The notes beneath the pieces were generated by a model. It was not told the origin of the DNA and ran no database searches. It saw nothing but the letters and a program-made list of their open reading frames with translations. Source: CAG-791 sp045130475 (lineage in GTDB: Bacteria; Bacillota; Clostridia; Lachnospirales; Lachnospiraceae). Taken from it: a stretch of 64,000 bases of DNA. How positions within the stretch are numbered: the first letter of the stretch is position 1; every line of letters starts with the position of its first letter. The translations under genes and the position numbers were made by a program. Shown here in pieces: positions 6,726 through 15,022 of the stretch. Where the stretch lies: NCBI GenBank assembly GCA_045130475.1, contig JBGUPU010000019.1, forward strand, positions 1 through 64,000, in the 5' to 3' direction.

Positions 6726-8969
6726 TCAACGATTGATCCCATTGGCGTCAAGCCAGTCAGAGATCTCATCCGGGGTTGCCGAGTCTCCCGAGTAGTGAAC
6801 CGATAACCCCTCGCCGATCACCGCATCCGGCGCAAGCTTGGCAATCGCTGTCAGGCTCTGTCCGAATCTGCCGCCGCCGTGGGAACAGAAAGGAATGATT
6901 CGTTTTCCGGCAAAGTCATATTCCTCCAGGAAGGATGCGATCGGCATTGGGATGGATGCCCACCAGTTTGGATACCCCAGGATAACTGTGTCATATTCAT
7001 CCATATTTTCCACATGTCCAGACAGCTCCGGCCGGGCCTGTCTGTGCTGGTCCTCCTGGGCTTCCATCAGGACCGTATTGTAATCTGAGGAATATGGGTC
7101 GACCGGTGATATCTCAAAAAGATCCGCTCCTGTCTGCCGCTCTATCTCCTGTGCAATGCCTCTGGTATTGCCGCTCCATGAAAAATACGCGATCAGGACT
7201 TTGCCTGCTTTACCTTCACTGTCTGTCTGAACTTCCGCTCCTGTTTCTGAAGCCGTCACAATCCCGCTGCGCTCGTTGTCACCATTTCTTACAAGGCGGA
7301 CACCCAGGTTGTAGCTTGTCAGATCTGCCTGTCCTGCCGCCCTGTATGCACTGCGCATATTCTTGGCAAAATCGTTCCAGCCCCCGCCCCTGTACACATG
7401 CCTTGTGCCGGATGCCGGTCCGGTCGGATCAGATGTTGCAGCAGGGTCATATTTCCCGTAGTAATCCCAGCACCATTCATTTACATTTCCGTGGCAGTCA
7501 TAGAGTCCCCAGGCATTGGGCTGAAAACTTCCCACCTCTGCCGTTGTCTGGCGGTACTCCCCGGGTCTTGCCTCCAGACCGGAATTATCGAAATAGTTTT
7601 CTTCAATCTCATAGGGATAATGTCCGTAGAAGTTTGCCTCCGAGGCATCCGGGGACTTCTCTGTATTAAAAGGTGTCGTGGTGGCTGCACGGCAGGCATA
7701 TTCCCATTCCGCTTCCGTCGGCAGGCGGTATCCGTTTGCGGCGGTATCCCAGCTGACGCCTTCTGCTGTCACTGTATAGACAGGAGTCAGCCCGGCATCC
7801 TTACTCTTTGCATTGGCAAAGGCAATCGCATCCAGCCATGAGATATTATCAACCGGAAGCTTTTCTCCGGTAAAAGAGCTCGGATTACTGCCCATCAGGC
7901 GCTCATACTCTTCCTGCTTGGTCTCATACGCGTCTGCGTAGAAAGAAGAGACAGTGACCTCATGCTGAGTCTCATCATCGATGCGCCTGCTCTCCGATTC
8001 CGGGCTGCCCATCAGGAAAGTTCCCCCCTCAATCAGAAGAAAACCATCCTCAACTTCTGCAGGATCCTGCTGTTCGGACATATCCGGATTCTGCTCCCCG
8101 GCTGTTTTCGCAGCCTGCTTATCCCGCTCTTCAGCAGCCTCTGTTATATCTTCCTTTGCTGTATCATTCTCCTGCGGAGCGCTCCAGCCGGCACTTCCAA
8201 AGCCCTGCCCGTTCCCTGCAGGAAATACCATGTTCAGCACCAATCCCAGAATCACTGCTGCCATCACGAAGACCGCCGGCAGCAGCGGATTTTTCTTTTC
8301 GCTATCCTTTCCATAAGTTTTTCTGCAAAGGACTGCTGCCTGAGCACCGGCGAACCCCAAGAACAGGATCATCAGGATATTCTCCATAAATACCCATGCC
8401 GCCGGCTTTTCATAGTCCAGAAAAGCAAACTGAACGCGGAAGAACAGATAGTCCTGCATTCCGTTCCGAAGAAAGAGAAACAGACCGATTCCCGCTATAC
8501 CGCAAAAGAGGATGGAGATCAAAGATTTTGTTCTGTCCGACAGCTTCCACTTTACTGCCATCACCGAGACATGCAGGCCAAGGTGCAGTCCCATCAGGAC
8601 AAAGGACCAGTGCGACATGGAAAGGTGTATTTTTCTGGCAAGGGCGACGTCCGTCAGTCCGTACATGAAAGGCACCGAATATCCGCTCATCGACATCCCG
8701 GAAAAAGCCGTCAGCATAAACGACAGGAGCAGCAGCAGATTCACTGCAGTGGACAAAACCCGATAAGCTGTGTACCTGCCCTTGAAAAGCCCCCCGTACC
8801 ATCTTCTGTTTAAGATCTGATGGATGATGACAAGCACAGTCATACCCATTCCGATCCATTCATGCGCCTGCTCACCGGTCACCTGATAGGCCATGAGACA
8901 GAGCAGGAGGACGGTCATGCAGACATCTACGATTCTTTTTACCATGCTGCTATTCTTTTTTCCCTGCAT
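6726..8969 (-). CDS. membrane cytochrome-like / SUMF1-like / flavodoxin fusion protein
   Basis: A 747-residue three-part protein. Residues 1 to about 250 hold roughly seven hydrophobic helices resembling DUF4405 membrane proteins, with His pairs in H-E-W-I-x8-H-Q and in H-L-S-M-S-H and H-L-G-L-H; such histidines suggest b-heme ligation. A Glu/Gln-rich linker follows. Residues about 306-563 are a SUMF1/EgtB/PvdO fold: G-G-T-F-L-M-G-S, R-L-P-T-E-A-E-W-E, G-N-V-N-E-W-C-W, R-G-G-G-W. The copper-binding cysteine pair of true formylglycine-generating enzymes is absent after R-G-G-G-W. Residues about 588-747 are a flavodoxin: Y-F-S-W-S-G-N-T-R and Y-P-N-W-W. I prefer the ATG at 8969, six bases after GGAG, over 8981. 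With an odd helix count the soluble parts would be extracytoplasmic; this needs a topology test. Confidence 0.8.
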   Translation of the reverse strand: MQGKKNSSMVKRIVDVCMTVLLLCLMAYQVTGEQAHEWIGMGMTVLVIIHQILNRRWYGGLFKGRYTAYRVLSTAVNLLLLLSFMLTAFSGMSMSGYSVPFMYGLTDVALARKIHLSMSHWSFVLMGLHLGLHVSVMAVKWKLSDRTKSLISILFCGIAGIGLFLFLRNGMQDYLFFRVQFAFLDYEKPAAWVFMENILMILFLGFAGAQAAVLCRKTYGKDSEKKNPLLPAVFVMAAVILGLVLNMVFPAGNGQGFGSAGWSAPQENDTAKEDITEAAEERDKQAAKTAGEQNPDMSEQQDPAEVEDGFLLIEGGTFLMGSPESESRRIDDETQHEVTVSSFYADAYETKQEEYERLMGSNPSSFTGEKLPVDNISWLDAIAFANAKSKDAGLTPVYTVTAEGVSWDTAANGYRLPTEAEWEYACRAATTTPFNTEKSPDASEANFYGHYPYEIEENYFDNSGLEARPGEYRQTTAEVGSFQPNAWGLYDCHGNVNEWCWDYYGKYDPAATSDPTGPASGTRHVYRGGGWNDFAKNMRSAYRAAGQADLTSYNLGVRLVRNGDNERSGIVTASETGAEVQTDSEGKAGKVLIAYFSWSGNTRGIAQEIERQTGADLFEISPVDPYSSDYNTVLMEAQEDQHRQARPELSGHVENMDEYDTVILGYPNWWASIPMPIASFLEEYDFAGKRIIPFCSHGGGRFGQSLTAIAKLAPDAVIGEGLSVHYSGDSATPDEISDWLDANGINR

Positions 8970-9008
8970 AAAAAACTCCATGCCCTCGCATTTTTCAAAT
9001 AGATGCTT

Positions 9009-10067
9009 TTATTTTTCTGCGGCCGAAGTGATCTTCTGGTCTCCTGTTGACCAGACATGTTTCTCCTGCGCGTTTGCGGGCTTGTTCTGCGCCATCACGC
9101 CTGCAAGGGGGTGCGGCACATACAGCTCTTCCAGATAAGTAAGCTCTTCTCCGGTCAGCTCCAGATCAACGGCCTTTGCCGCGCCTTCGATATGATGGGA
9201 TTTTGTCGCGCCGACGACAGGTGACGTCACTTTTGTCAGCAGCCATGCCAGAGAAATCTCTGTCATGGTCACGCCGTGCTTTTCGGCAAGCTCCGCAACA
9301 CGGCTGATGATCAGATTGTCCTGTTCCGCAGTCGCGTCATATTTGAACTTTGCGTAGCTGTCCTCTGCAGCCCGCTTAGTTGTACCTTCTCCCGGCTTTC
9401 TGGAGAGACGCCCGCTCGCCAGTGCGCTGTAGGGTGTGAGCGCGATATTTTCCTCCTGACAATAGGGAACCATTTCTCTTTCTTCCTCGCGGAAGATCAG
9501 GTTGTAGTGTCCCTGGATGGAAACAAACTTGGCAAAACCTTCCTTTTCGGCAATGGCGTTTGCCTTGGCAAGCTGCCAGGCAAAACAATTGGAAATACCG
9601 ATATACCTTGCTTTGCCTGCCTTCACAAGGCGGTTCAGCCCGTCCAGAATATCGTAGATCGGTGTGTTCCAGTCCCACATATGATAGATATAGAGATCCA
9701 CGTAATCCATACCGAGATTCTGCAGACTTGTATTGATCATGTTCTCGATGTGCTGCTGCCCGCTGATTCCGCTCTCGATCTCCTCCTGCGTCCGCGGAAG
9801 GAATTTCGTTGCCACGACGACATCTTCACGCTTTGCAAAATCCCGGAGCGCCCTGCCGACATACTGCTCGCTGGTGCCGCTCTGATAGGCTATGGCCGTA
9901 TCATAAAAATTGACCCCCAGGTCCAGTCCCCGCTTAATGATCTCTCTGGTATGCTCCTCATCGATCGTCCAGCTGTGCTGGCCCCTTCCGGAGTCACCAA
10001 AACCCATACAGCCCATGCAGATGCGGGAAACATTCAAGTCTGAATTTCCAAGCTTCGTGTATTTCAT
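9009..10067 (-). CDS. aldo/keto reductase
   Basis: A 352-residue (alpha/beta)8 NADPH-dependent oxidoreductase. The catalytic tetrad is visible: Asp in F-Y-D-T-A-I-A-Y near 57, Tyr of A-Y, Lys in V-A-T-K-F near 92, and His in Y-I-Y-H-M-W near 131. The C-terminal cofactor site reads P-V-V-G-A-T-K-S-H-H. It looks like the YajO/YhdN-type clostridial group that reduces aldehydes, methylglyoxal or quinones. GAAAGGAAAG precedes the start. It is the first structural gene after the TetR repressor, 40 bases downstream. Its presence suggests the operon answers a reactive carbonyl or quinone-like electrophile, which is inference from context. Confidence 0.9.
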   Translation of the reverse strand: MKYTKLGNSDLNVSRICMGCMGFGDSGRGQHSWTIDEEHTREIIKRGLDLGVNFYDTAIAYQSGTSEQYVGRALRDFAKREDVVVATKFLPRTQEEIESGISGQQHIENMINTSLQNLGMDYVDLYIYHMWDWNTPIYDILDGLNRLVKAGKARYIGISNCFAWQLAKANAIAEKEGFAKFVSIQGHYNLIFREEEREMVPYCQEENIALTPYSALASGRLSRKPGEGTTKRAAEDSYAKFKYDATAEQDNLIISRVAELAEKHGVTMTEISLAWLLTKVTSPVVGATKSHHIEGAAKAVDLELTGEELTYLEELYVPHPLAGVMAQNKPANAQEKHVWSTGDQKITSAAEK

Positions 10068-10107
10068 TTTTTCTTTCCTTTTTGTGCGTTACTCCGTTGT
10101 CACTCGT

Positions 10108-10734
10108 TTATTTAACACCCAGCAGCCTTGCAAGGCATCTGAAAGTGATCTCATAGACGGTTTGATAGGCATATTCCACACCGGCTTCTTTCATTGCCTC
10201 CCTCTGCTTCTCTGTTACTGCAGAGTAAGGATAAATGCCGAACATGAAGGGATAAAATACATAGATAAAGTTCTGCTTATCGTCCGCGCTCATCTCAGGG
10301 CAGAATTTGTCGAGTATACTGCCTATGTTCCTCATGGATTTTCCGTAGGAAGCCTTAAAGCCTGTCAGCATCTCCTGCCGGCTGTTTGCCTCCATATCGA
10401 AATTATTCATGGACAAAAGTTTTAAGAGCTGTTCTCTGTTCTCCAGAGAATGGGCAATCTTTTCCGCGACCTGGACTCTTGTGAGCCTGTCATTCTCTTC
10501 GATGATGGCTTCAAGCTCTTCATTCCAGCGGTCATACTCTCTCTCAAACAGAGCCAGGAAAATCTCTTCTCTGGTTTGAAAATAGTTGTAGATGGTCGGC
10601 CGGGAGAAAGAAGTCACTTTTCCGATTTCCTTTAATGTGATTTCCTTGAAGCTCATAGTTTGATAGAGCTGTTCGCATGCATTAACTATCTCTTCTCTTC
10701 TTTCTGCTATAAGCTCGGGCGTTCCTTTGATCAT
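10108..10734 (-). CDS. TetR-family transcriptional repressor
   Basis: A 208-residue TetR regulator. The N-terminal helix-turn-helix covers about residues 8-55: I-V-N-A-C-E-Q-L-Y, then F-K-E-I-T-L-K-E-I, then S-R-P-T-I-Y-N-Y-F-Q-T-R-E-E-I-F, the typical recognition region. The C-terminal ligand and dimer part is alpha-helical and, as usual for the family, not informative about the inducer. CAGGAGGTAAGG precedes the ATG. Two palindromic sites (10766-10784 and 10805-10817) sit in its own promoter, so it very likely represses itself and the six genes downstream, and perhaps the divergent oxidase gene. Confidence 0.92.
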   Translation of the reverse strand: MIKGTPELIAERREEIVNACEQLYQTMSFKEITLKEIGKVTSFSRPTIYNYFQTREEIFLALFEREYDRWNEELEAIIEENDRLTRVQVAEKIAHSLENREQLLKLLSMNNFDMEANSRQEMLTGFKASYGKSMRNIGSILDKFCPEMSADDKQNFIYVFYPFMFGIYPYSAVTEKQREAMKEAGVEYAYQTVYEITFRCLARLLGVK

Positions 10735-10765
10735 CGTCCTTACCTCCTGATTCTGGACACAGGTC

Positions 10766-10784
10766 TATTGACACTGTGTCAATA
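10766..10784. promoter_or_regulatory. TetR operator O1
   Basis: TATTGACACTGTGTCAATA is a perfect 19-base palindrome around a central T (10775). It lies just downstream of the -10 box of the TetR promoter, over the expected transcription start, where repressor binding would block the operon. Confidence 0.75.
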
Positions 10785-10789
10785 ACTGC

Positions 10790-10818
10790 ATTATATACAT
10801 GCGCTGACACCGTGTCAA
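10790..10818 (-). promoter_or_regulatory. near-consensus promoter of the TetR operon
   Basis: On the minus strand TTGACA (10813-10818), a 17-base spacer and TATAAT (10790-10795) give a perfect sigma-A promoter. Its -35 box is part of operator O2 and its start site is inside O1, so it should be strong but tightly repressed. Confidence 0.8.
10805..10817. promoter_or_regulatory. TetR operator O2
   Basis: TGACACCGTGTCA is the same palindrome core as O1 with a C in the centre (10811). The two centres are 36 bases apart. It overlaps the -35 box of the operon promoter and faces the divergent oxidase gene. Confidence 0.72.
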
Positions 10819-10877
10819 TACTGTTGCTTTCTTTTTTTCACACTCTCTTCGCCTCTTTTCTCTTCGGCACTATTGTC

Positions 10878-10907
10878 TTTACGTGTATTTCATTTATTTG
10901 TTAAAAT
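10878..10907 (+). promoter_or_regulatory. possible promoter of the oxidase-like gene
   Basis: TTTACG (10878-10883), an 18-base spacer and TAAAAT (10902-10907) fit a sigma-A promoter about 100 bases upstream of the ATG at 11005. It is 60-70 bases from operator O2, so control by the same TetR protein is possible but not shown. Confidence 0.45.
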
Positions 10908-11004
10908 GATAAAAACTGCACGAAAATCAATCCACAATACAAAAAATATTATTCTTTGGAATCAGAACCCGATTTTCACAAATGAACAAAAAAGGAGGTT
11001 TGCG

Positions 11005-11895
11005 ATGTCACAGGCAGGTAATTCAAACAAGATCACGAGAGATTATCTGGACTCTCTGCTGATTGAAACACGCTACATGAATTCAGACAATCCTGATACA
11101 GGGTTCACTCTGTACGGAGAGACCTTCTCCTCCCCGATCATGACAGCAGCTCTTTCCCACCTGGAACAGCTTGGAGAGGGCGGCATGGCCCGCGGGATCG
11201 CCCTCGGCGCAAAGAAAGCCGGCTGCGTCATGTGGTACGGAGCAGCTGAGGAAGAGGAAATCGAAATGCTGGCAGGGACCGGTGTGCGCCTGATTGAGAT
11301 CATCAAGCCCTATGCAAACCGCGACCTCATCTACAAAAAGATCGAACATGCACAGAAACTGGGACTGCTGGCAGCAGGCATTGATATCGACCATCCTTTT
11401 GCAGAAGACGGGGGTCCTGATATTGTGGACGATGAGGAGATGAAGGCCCTGACAACAGAGGAACTCACTCAGATCGTGAACTCCACAGAGCTTCCCCTCA
11501 TTGCAAAAGGCGTACTGAGCCTGTATGACGCGGACCAGTCGCTCAAGGCAGGCGTCAAGGGAATGGTAATTTCGCACCACAATAACAGGATCGAATATGC
11601 ACTGCCGCCGCTCTATCTCCTGCCGGAGATCGCAAAGATGGCGGGGGATGATGTCCCTGTATTTGCGGACTGTATGATCCAGACCGGGATGGATGGTTTT
11701 AAAGCGATTGCGCTGGGCGCAAAGGGTGTCTGTATCGGCAGACCCCTGATGGCAGCCTATACCAAGGACAGGGAGAACGGCGTCTTCACTTATCTCACTA
11801 AAGCGAGAGACGAACTGGCCAAGGCAATGGCATTTACCGGTTGTACGGATCTAAGCCGGATGGATCCCGCTGTGATCCACAAAAGTCCCTTCTGA
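11005..11895 (+). CDS. FMN-dependent alpha-hydroxy-acid oxidase/dehydrogenase-like protein
   Basis: A 296-residue TIM-barrel flavoprotein of the lactate/glycolate oxidase superfamily. Visible landmarks are S-P-I-M-T-A-A near 38, a D-I-D-H-P segment near 132, L-I-A-K-G-V-L near 169 (the Lys that contacts flavin), S-H-H-N-N-R near 192 and I-Q-T-G-M-D-G-F-K-A-I-A-L-G-A followed by I-G-R-P near 235-250. The usual catalytic S-N-H-G-G-R reads S-H-H-N-N-R; His and Arg are kept. At under 300 residues it is shorter than classic members (about 350-380), as in many clostridial copies. AAAGGAGG precedes the ATG at 11005; an upstream in-frame ATG at 10873 lacks a site. It is divergent from the TetR operon. 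Confidence 0.8.
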   Translation: MSQAGNSNKITRDYLDSLLIETRYMNSDNPDTGFTLYGETFSSPIMTAALSHLEQLGEGGMARGIALGAKKAGCVMWYGAAEEEEIEMLAGTGVRLIEIIKPYANRDLIYKKIEHAQKLGLLAAGIDIDHPFAEDGGPDIVDDEEMKALTTEELTQIVNSTELPLIAKGVLSLYDADQSLKAGVKGMVISHHNNRIEYALPPLYLLPEIAKMAGDDVPVFADCMIQTGMDGFKAIALGAKGVCIGRPLMAAYTKDRENGVFTYLTKARDELAKAMAFTGCTDLSRMDPAVIHKSPF

Positions 11896-12105
11896 GGCTG
11901 ACCGCTGAAGCTTAGCAGCGACAATATATATGGGCTTTGAAGATCTCGCTGGATTCAACACTTTTTTTCAGAAGATTTTCTTTATCATACAGCGCTTCTA
12001 TAAAGACAATAACGCTATGCATTTTCCCATATACATGCGGCTTCCCGCAGCTTTATAATTATATTACATTTAAGATAAACACTATGAAATCCGGGAGGAA
12101 GCGTC

Positions 12106-14196
12106 ATGAAGGAACTCACACAACTTAAAATGGAAATCCGCCGTCAGAGCGGTGAGACTGCCGTCGGTATGGTTCCTGTCAATCAGGAGGACTTTATTCT
12201 GGGGAGCACCCGTGTCTGTCTAAAGGAGCACAGGTCCGGACAGCTTCAGTCTGTCTCCCTCCATCTGAATCTGCTGCAGGAAGACCATTGGATATTCGAC
12301 GGTCTGGATCAGAAAGCACCGATTCGCGTTTTCGTGCCCCTGGATCCGAAGCCTGAAAAAATGACAGCACTGTATATGTTTGCGGAATGGTGGACCCGTC
12401 CCGCATTCGTGGAGCGCTTCGAGGATATTCCTCCACGGACACAGGTCCTCCTGCTCAAAGGGAAAGACAAATTCGCCTGCCTTATCCCTATGGTAGGTGA
12501 GCATTGGAAGGCCGCCGTCAACGGAGGGACAGAGACAGAGCTCTGTCTGGAACTGAGCGCCGGTGTGGGCGGCTATATGAGCGTAGAGGAACCCCTCTAT
12601 GTCCTGGCCGAAGGCGGCACTGTCCTGGAAGCGGTGCACTGCGCCTTTTCCTGGCTGGCACGTGAAAAGGGAATTCCCATGCGTCAGGAGCGGCGCCTTC
12701 CGGAGCAATACCGAAGCCTTGGCTGGTGCAGCTGGAATGCTTTCTACACCGATGTGGATGAGACTGGTCTGCGGCAGAAGGCTGAGGAATTCACCAAAAA
12801 GTCTGTCCCTGTCCGTTGGATGATCATCGACGATGGCTGGATGAGCACCCGGGACACCTTCCTGACAGATTTCGTTCCTGACAGAAAAAAATTCCCCAAC
12901 GGCTTCTCTCAAATGGTAAAAGACATCCGCCGGAACTCCACCATACAGAAATTCGGAGTCTGGCACGCTCTGGGGGGCTACTGGAGCGGTGTTCACAAAG
13001 ATTCTGTTCTGGCGGAACAGGAGGCGGAGCACCTTAAAGCGTGCACCAACGGTCTGCTTGTTCCCAGTCCGGAACAGGGCGGGGCTTTTTATCAGCACTG
13101 GTATCAGCTGCTGCGGAGTCAGGGCATCGAATTTGTAAAAGTAGACGGGCAGAGCACCGCAGCAAGATACTTTGAGAATACTCTTCCTGTCAGTTCTGCC
13201 GTCCGCGGCATGAATGAGGCGCTGGAGAGCGGCGCTTCCCTGATGGACAACAACATCCTCAACTGCATGGGTATGGCTATGGAAAATATCCTTGCACGCC
13301 CCGCTTCCGCCGTATCCCGCAACAGCGACGATTTTTTCCCCGACCGGGAGGGCAGCTTCACCGAACACCTTCTGGAAAATGCCTATAACGCAATCTACCA
13401 CAATGAGCTCTATTGCTGCGACTGGGACATGTTCTGGACCAGCCACCCCGATGGCAGAAAACACAGTCTGCTCAGAGCCATCAGCGGCGGTCCTGTCTAC
13501 TTCAGCGACCGGGTGGGTGAGACAAATCCCGATGTACTCAAGCCCCTGGCATATCTGGACGGTTCACTGCCCATGATGGTCCGCTCGGCAAAACCCACAG
13601 AGGACTGTATTTTCACTGACCCTCGTTCGGGCAGTGTACTCAAACTCCACAATGCCGCTCCCTGGGGCAGCGGCATGGCCGGAGGAATCGCCGTCTATAA
13701 CCTGACCGGGGAACAGCAGAGTTTTTCCTTTGCCCCCTGTGATATTCCCGAGCTGGAGAAGTCCCGGAGGTATTGGGTCTATGACTGGTTTGCAAAGCGG
13801 GCCTGTTCGATCGGGACAGAAGAACGCTTTGAGGGAAGGCTGGATGCACAGGGCTTCGGCTGGTATGTCATTCTCCCGGAAAAGGATTCTCTTTCCTGTC
13901 TGGGTCTCACGGAAAAATACGTGGGCTTTTCCGCAGTGGAGTATATGTCGGAAGCCCCGGGCTGTACTGCACTGGTACTTCGGGAGACCGGCACCGTCTC
14001 CTGGCTGTCGCATCGGGAATTAAAGAATGTGGAACTCAACGGAGCGGATATCACGTCAAAGGTTGTCACAGAGAATTCTGTGAACGCACTTACAAGCCTG
14101 TCTCCTGAAGAAGATAAAAATACCGCGTCTGCATCCATGTTCACTTTACACTTGGAAGAAAAGCCGGAAAAAGCGATTTTGTGTATCAGGTGGTGA
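12106..14196 (+). CDS. GH36 raffinose synthase / Sip1-like alpha-galactosidase
   Basis: A 696-residue GH36 enzyme. L-G-W-C-S-W-N-A-F near residue 205 and M-I-I-D-D-G-W near 240 are the barrel signature of the raffinose-synthase/Sip1 group. F-V-K-V-D-G-Q near 343 contains the likely catalytic nucleophile Asp, and S-R-N-S-D-D-F near 405 the region of the acid/base Asp. W-D-M-F-W-T-S-H-P follows near 442. Bacterial members hydrolyse alpha-galactosides; transglycosylation is also possible. No signal peptide, so it is cytoplasmic and would need imported sugar. GGGAGGAAGCG precedes the ATG. It stands alone, without sugar transport genes, and a strong terminator follows. Confidence 0.85.
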   Translation: MKELTQLKMEIRRQSGETAVGMVPVNQEDFILGSTRVCLKEHRSGQLQSVSLHLNLLQEDHWIFDGLDQKAPIRVFVPLDPKPEKMTALYMFAEWWTRPAFVERFEDIPPRTQVLLLKGKDKFACLIPMVGEHWKAAVNGGTETELCLELSAGVGGYMSVEEPLYVLAEGGTVLEAVHCAFSWLAREKGIPMRQERRLPEQYRSLGWCSWNAFYTDVDETGLRQKAEEFTKKSVPVRWMIIDDGWMSTRDTFLTDFVPDRKKFPNGFSQMVKDIRRNSTIQKFGVWHALGGYWSGVHKDSVLAEQEAEHLKACTNGLLVPSPEQGGAFYQHWYQLLRSQGIEFVKVDGQSTAARYFENTLPVSSAVRGMNEALESGASLMDNNILNCMGMAMENILARPASAVSRNSDDFFPDREGSFTEHLLENAYNAIYHNELYCCDWDMFWTSHPDGRKHSLLRAISGGPVYFSDRVGETNPDVLKPLAYLDGSLPMMVRSAKPTEDCIFTDPRSGSVLKLHNAAPWGSGMAGGIAVYNLTGEQQSFSFAPCDIPELEKSRRYWVYDWFAKRACSIGTEERFEGRLDAQGFGWYVILPEKDSLSCLGLTEKYVGFSAVEYMSEAPGCTALVLRETGTVSWLSHRELKNVELNGADITSKVVTENSVNALTSLSPEEDKNTASASMFTLHLEEKPEKAILCIRW

Positions 14197-14262
14197 AGAG
14201 ATAACACCGGCGCGGCACAGGACATGCAGGCAGATTCTGACTCATAAATAATGTTAAAAAAA

Positions 14263-14310
14263 GCAGGGACCTTTTCCTTTAAGAGGAAACAGTCCCTGCG
14301 TTCTTTTTTT
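14263..14310 (+). terminator. intrinsic terminator after the GH36 gene
   Basis: GCAGGGAC (14263-14270) pairs with GTCCCTGC (14292-14299), with an inner TTTCC/GGAAA stem (14273-14277/14285-14289) and a T-run at 14304-14310. Confidence 0.88.
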
Positions 14311-14370
14311 GCTTCTTAAGATTGTGCTATACTTGGGCTGCAGATGTAATTTTTAAAAGGAGATCTCATA

Positions 14371-14952
14371 ATGATGAATCAGACAGGTGAAGCCGCCGGA
14401 TTATACGGAGATAATATCGTAAAAAAGAAGCTGTTTTCCGAAATACCCTGTCTGAAGGGGGAAAGACTCACCTTGAGGCGCCTGACCCGTGCAGACAGGG
14501 CCGGTCTGCAGGAGCTGGTGGACAGTCCCCGTGTCTATCGATATCTGCCGACATTCCTGTTCGAGCAGAAATATCCGGATGTCGGATATGTGATCGACCA
14601 TCTTTATGACGAATGCTGGAAGGAATCGATCATCCTGGGCGTCTTCCTGGGAGATGAATTCTGCGGTCTTGCGGAAATGTACGGATATAGGGATCCGATC
14701 CACAAAATCAGTGTAGGTTACAGGCTCCTGGAGCGATTCTGGGGAAAAGGGATCGCGGGAGAAGCCCTGGCCATGATGATCGACTATCTCTATGACGAGA
14801 CAGACATTGAGATCATCACTGCCAGCACCATGGTCGAAAACCGGGCATCTGCCCATGTACTGCAAAAGAACGACTTCCAAATGGTCGTTCATGCAGCGGA
14901 TGAGGACTGGGGATACGACAAGCCGACCGTCACAGACAAGTGGGTCAGATAG
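14371..14952 (+). CDS. GNAT-family N-acetyltransferase
   Basis: A 193-residue RimJ/RimL-type acetyltransferase. L-T-L-R-R-L-T-R-A-D near residue 32 is the usual start of the fold. G-Y-R-L-L-E-R-F-W-G-K-G-I-A-G-E-A near 116-131 is the acetyl-CoA loop (family norm R/Q-x-x-G-x-G/A). N-R-A-S-A-H-V-L-Q-K-N-D-F near 158 is the C-terminal motif. Members acetylate ribosomal-protein N-termini, other proteins or small amines; the substrate is not evident. AAAAGGAGA precedes the ATG; a second ATG follows immediately. Its -10 box (TATACT, 14328-14333) lies right after the upstream terminator. Its last ten codons look duplicated just downstream (see findings). Confidence 0.88.
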   Translation: MMNQTGEAAGLYGDNIVKKKLFSEIPCLKGERLTLRRLTRADRAGLQELVDSPRVYRYLPTFLFEQKYPDVGYVIDHLYDECWKESIILGVFLGDEFCGLAEMYGYRDPIHKISVGYRLLERFWGKGIAGEALAMMIDYLYDETDIEIITASTMVENRASAHVLQKNDFQMVVHAADEDWGYDKPTVTDKWVR

Positions 14953-15022
14953 CTACTACTAATGACCTCTGTGTTCCGGGCCTGCCGGCTGTCACAGACA
15001 AATGGATCGATCGGACGGCTGC

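Noticed and set aside
6726..8969. Reading the SUMF1 part as a formylglycine-generating sulfatase activator
   Set aside because: The cysteines needed for copper binding are absent and no sulfatase is near.
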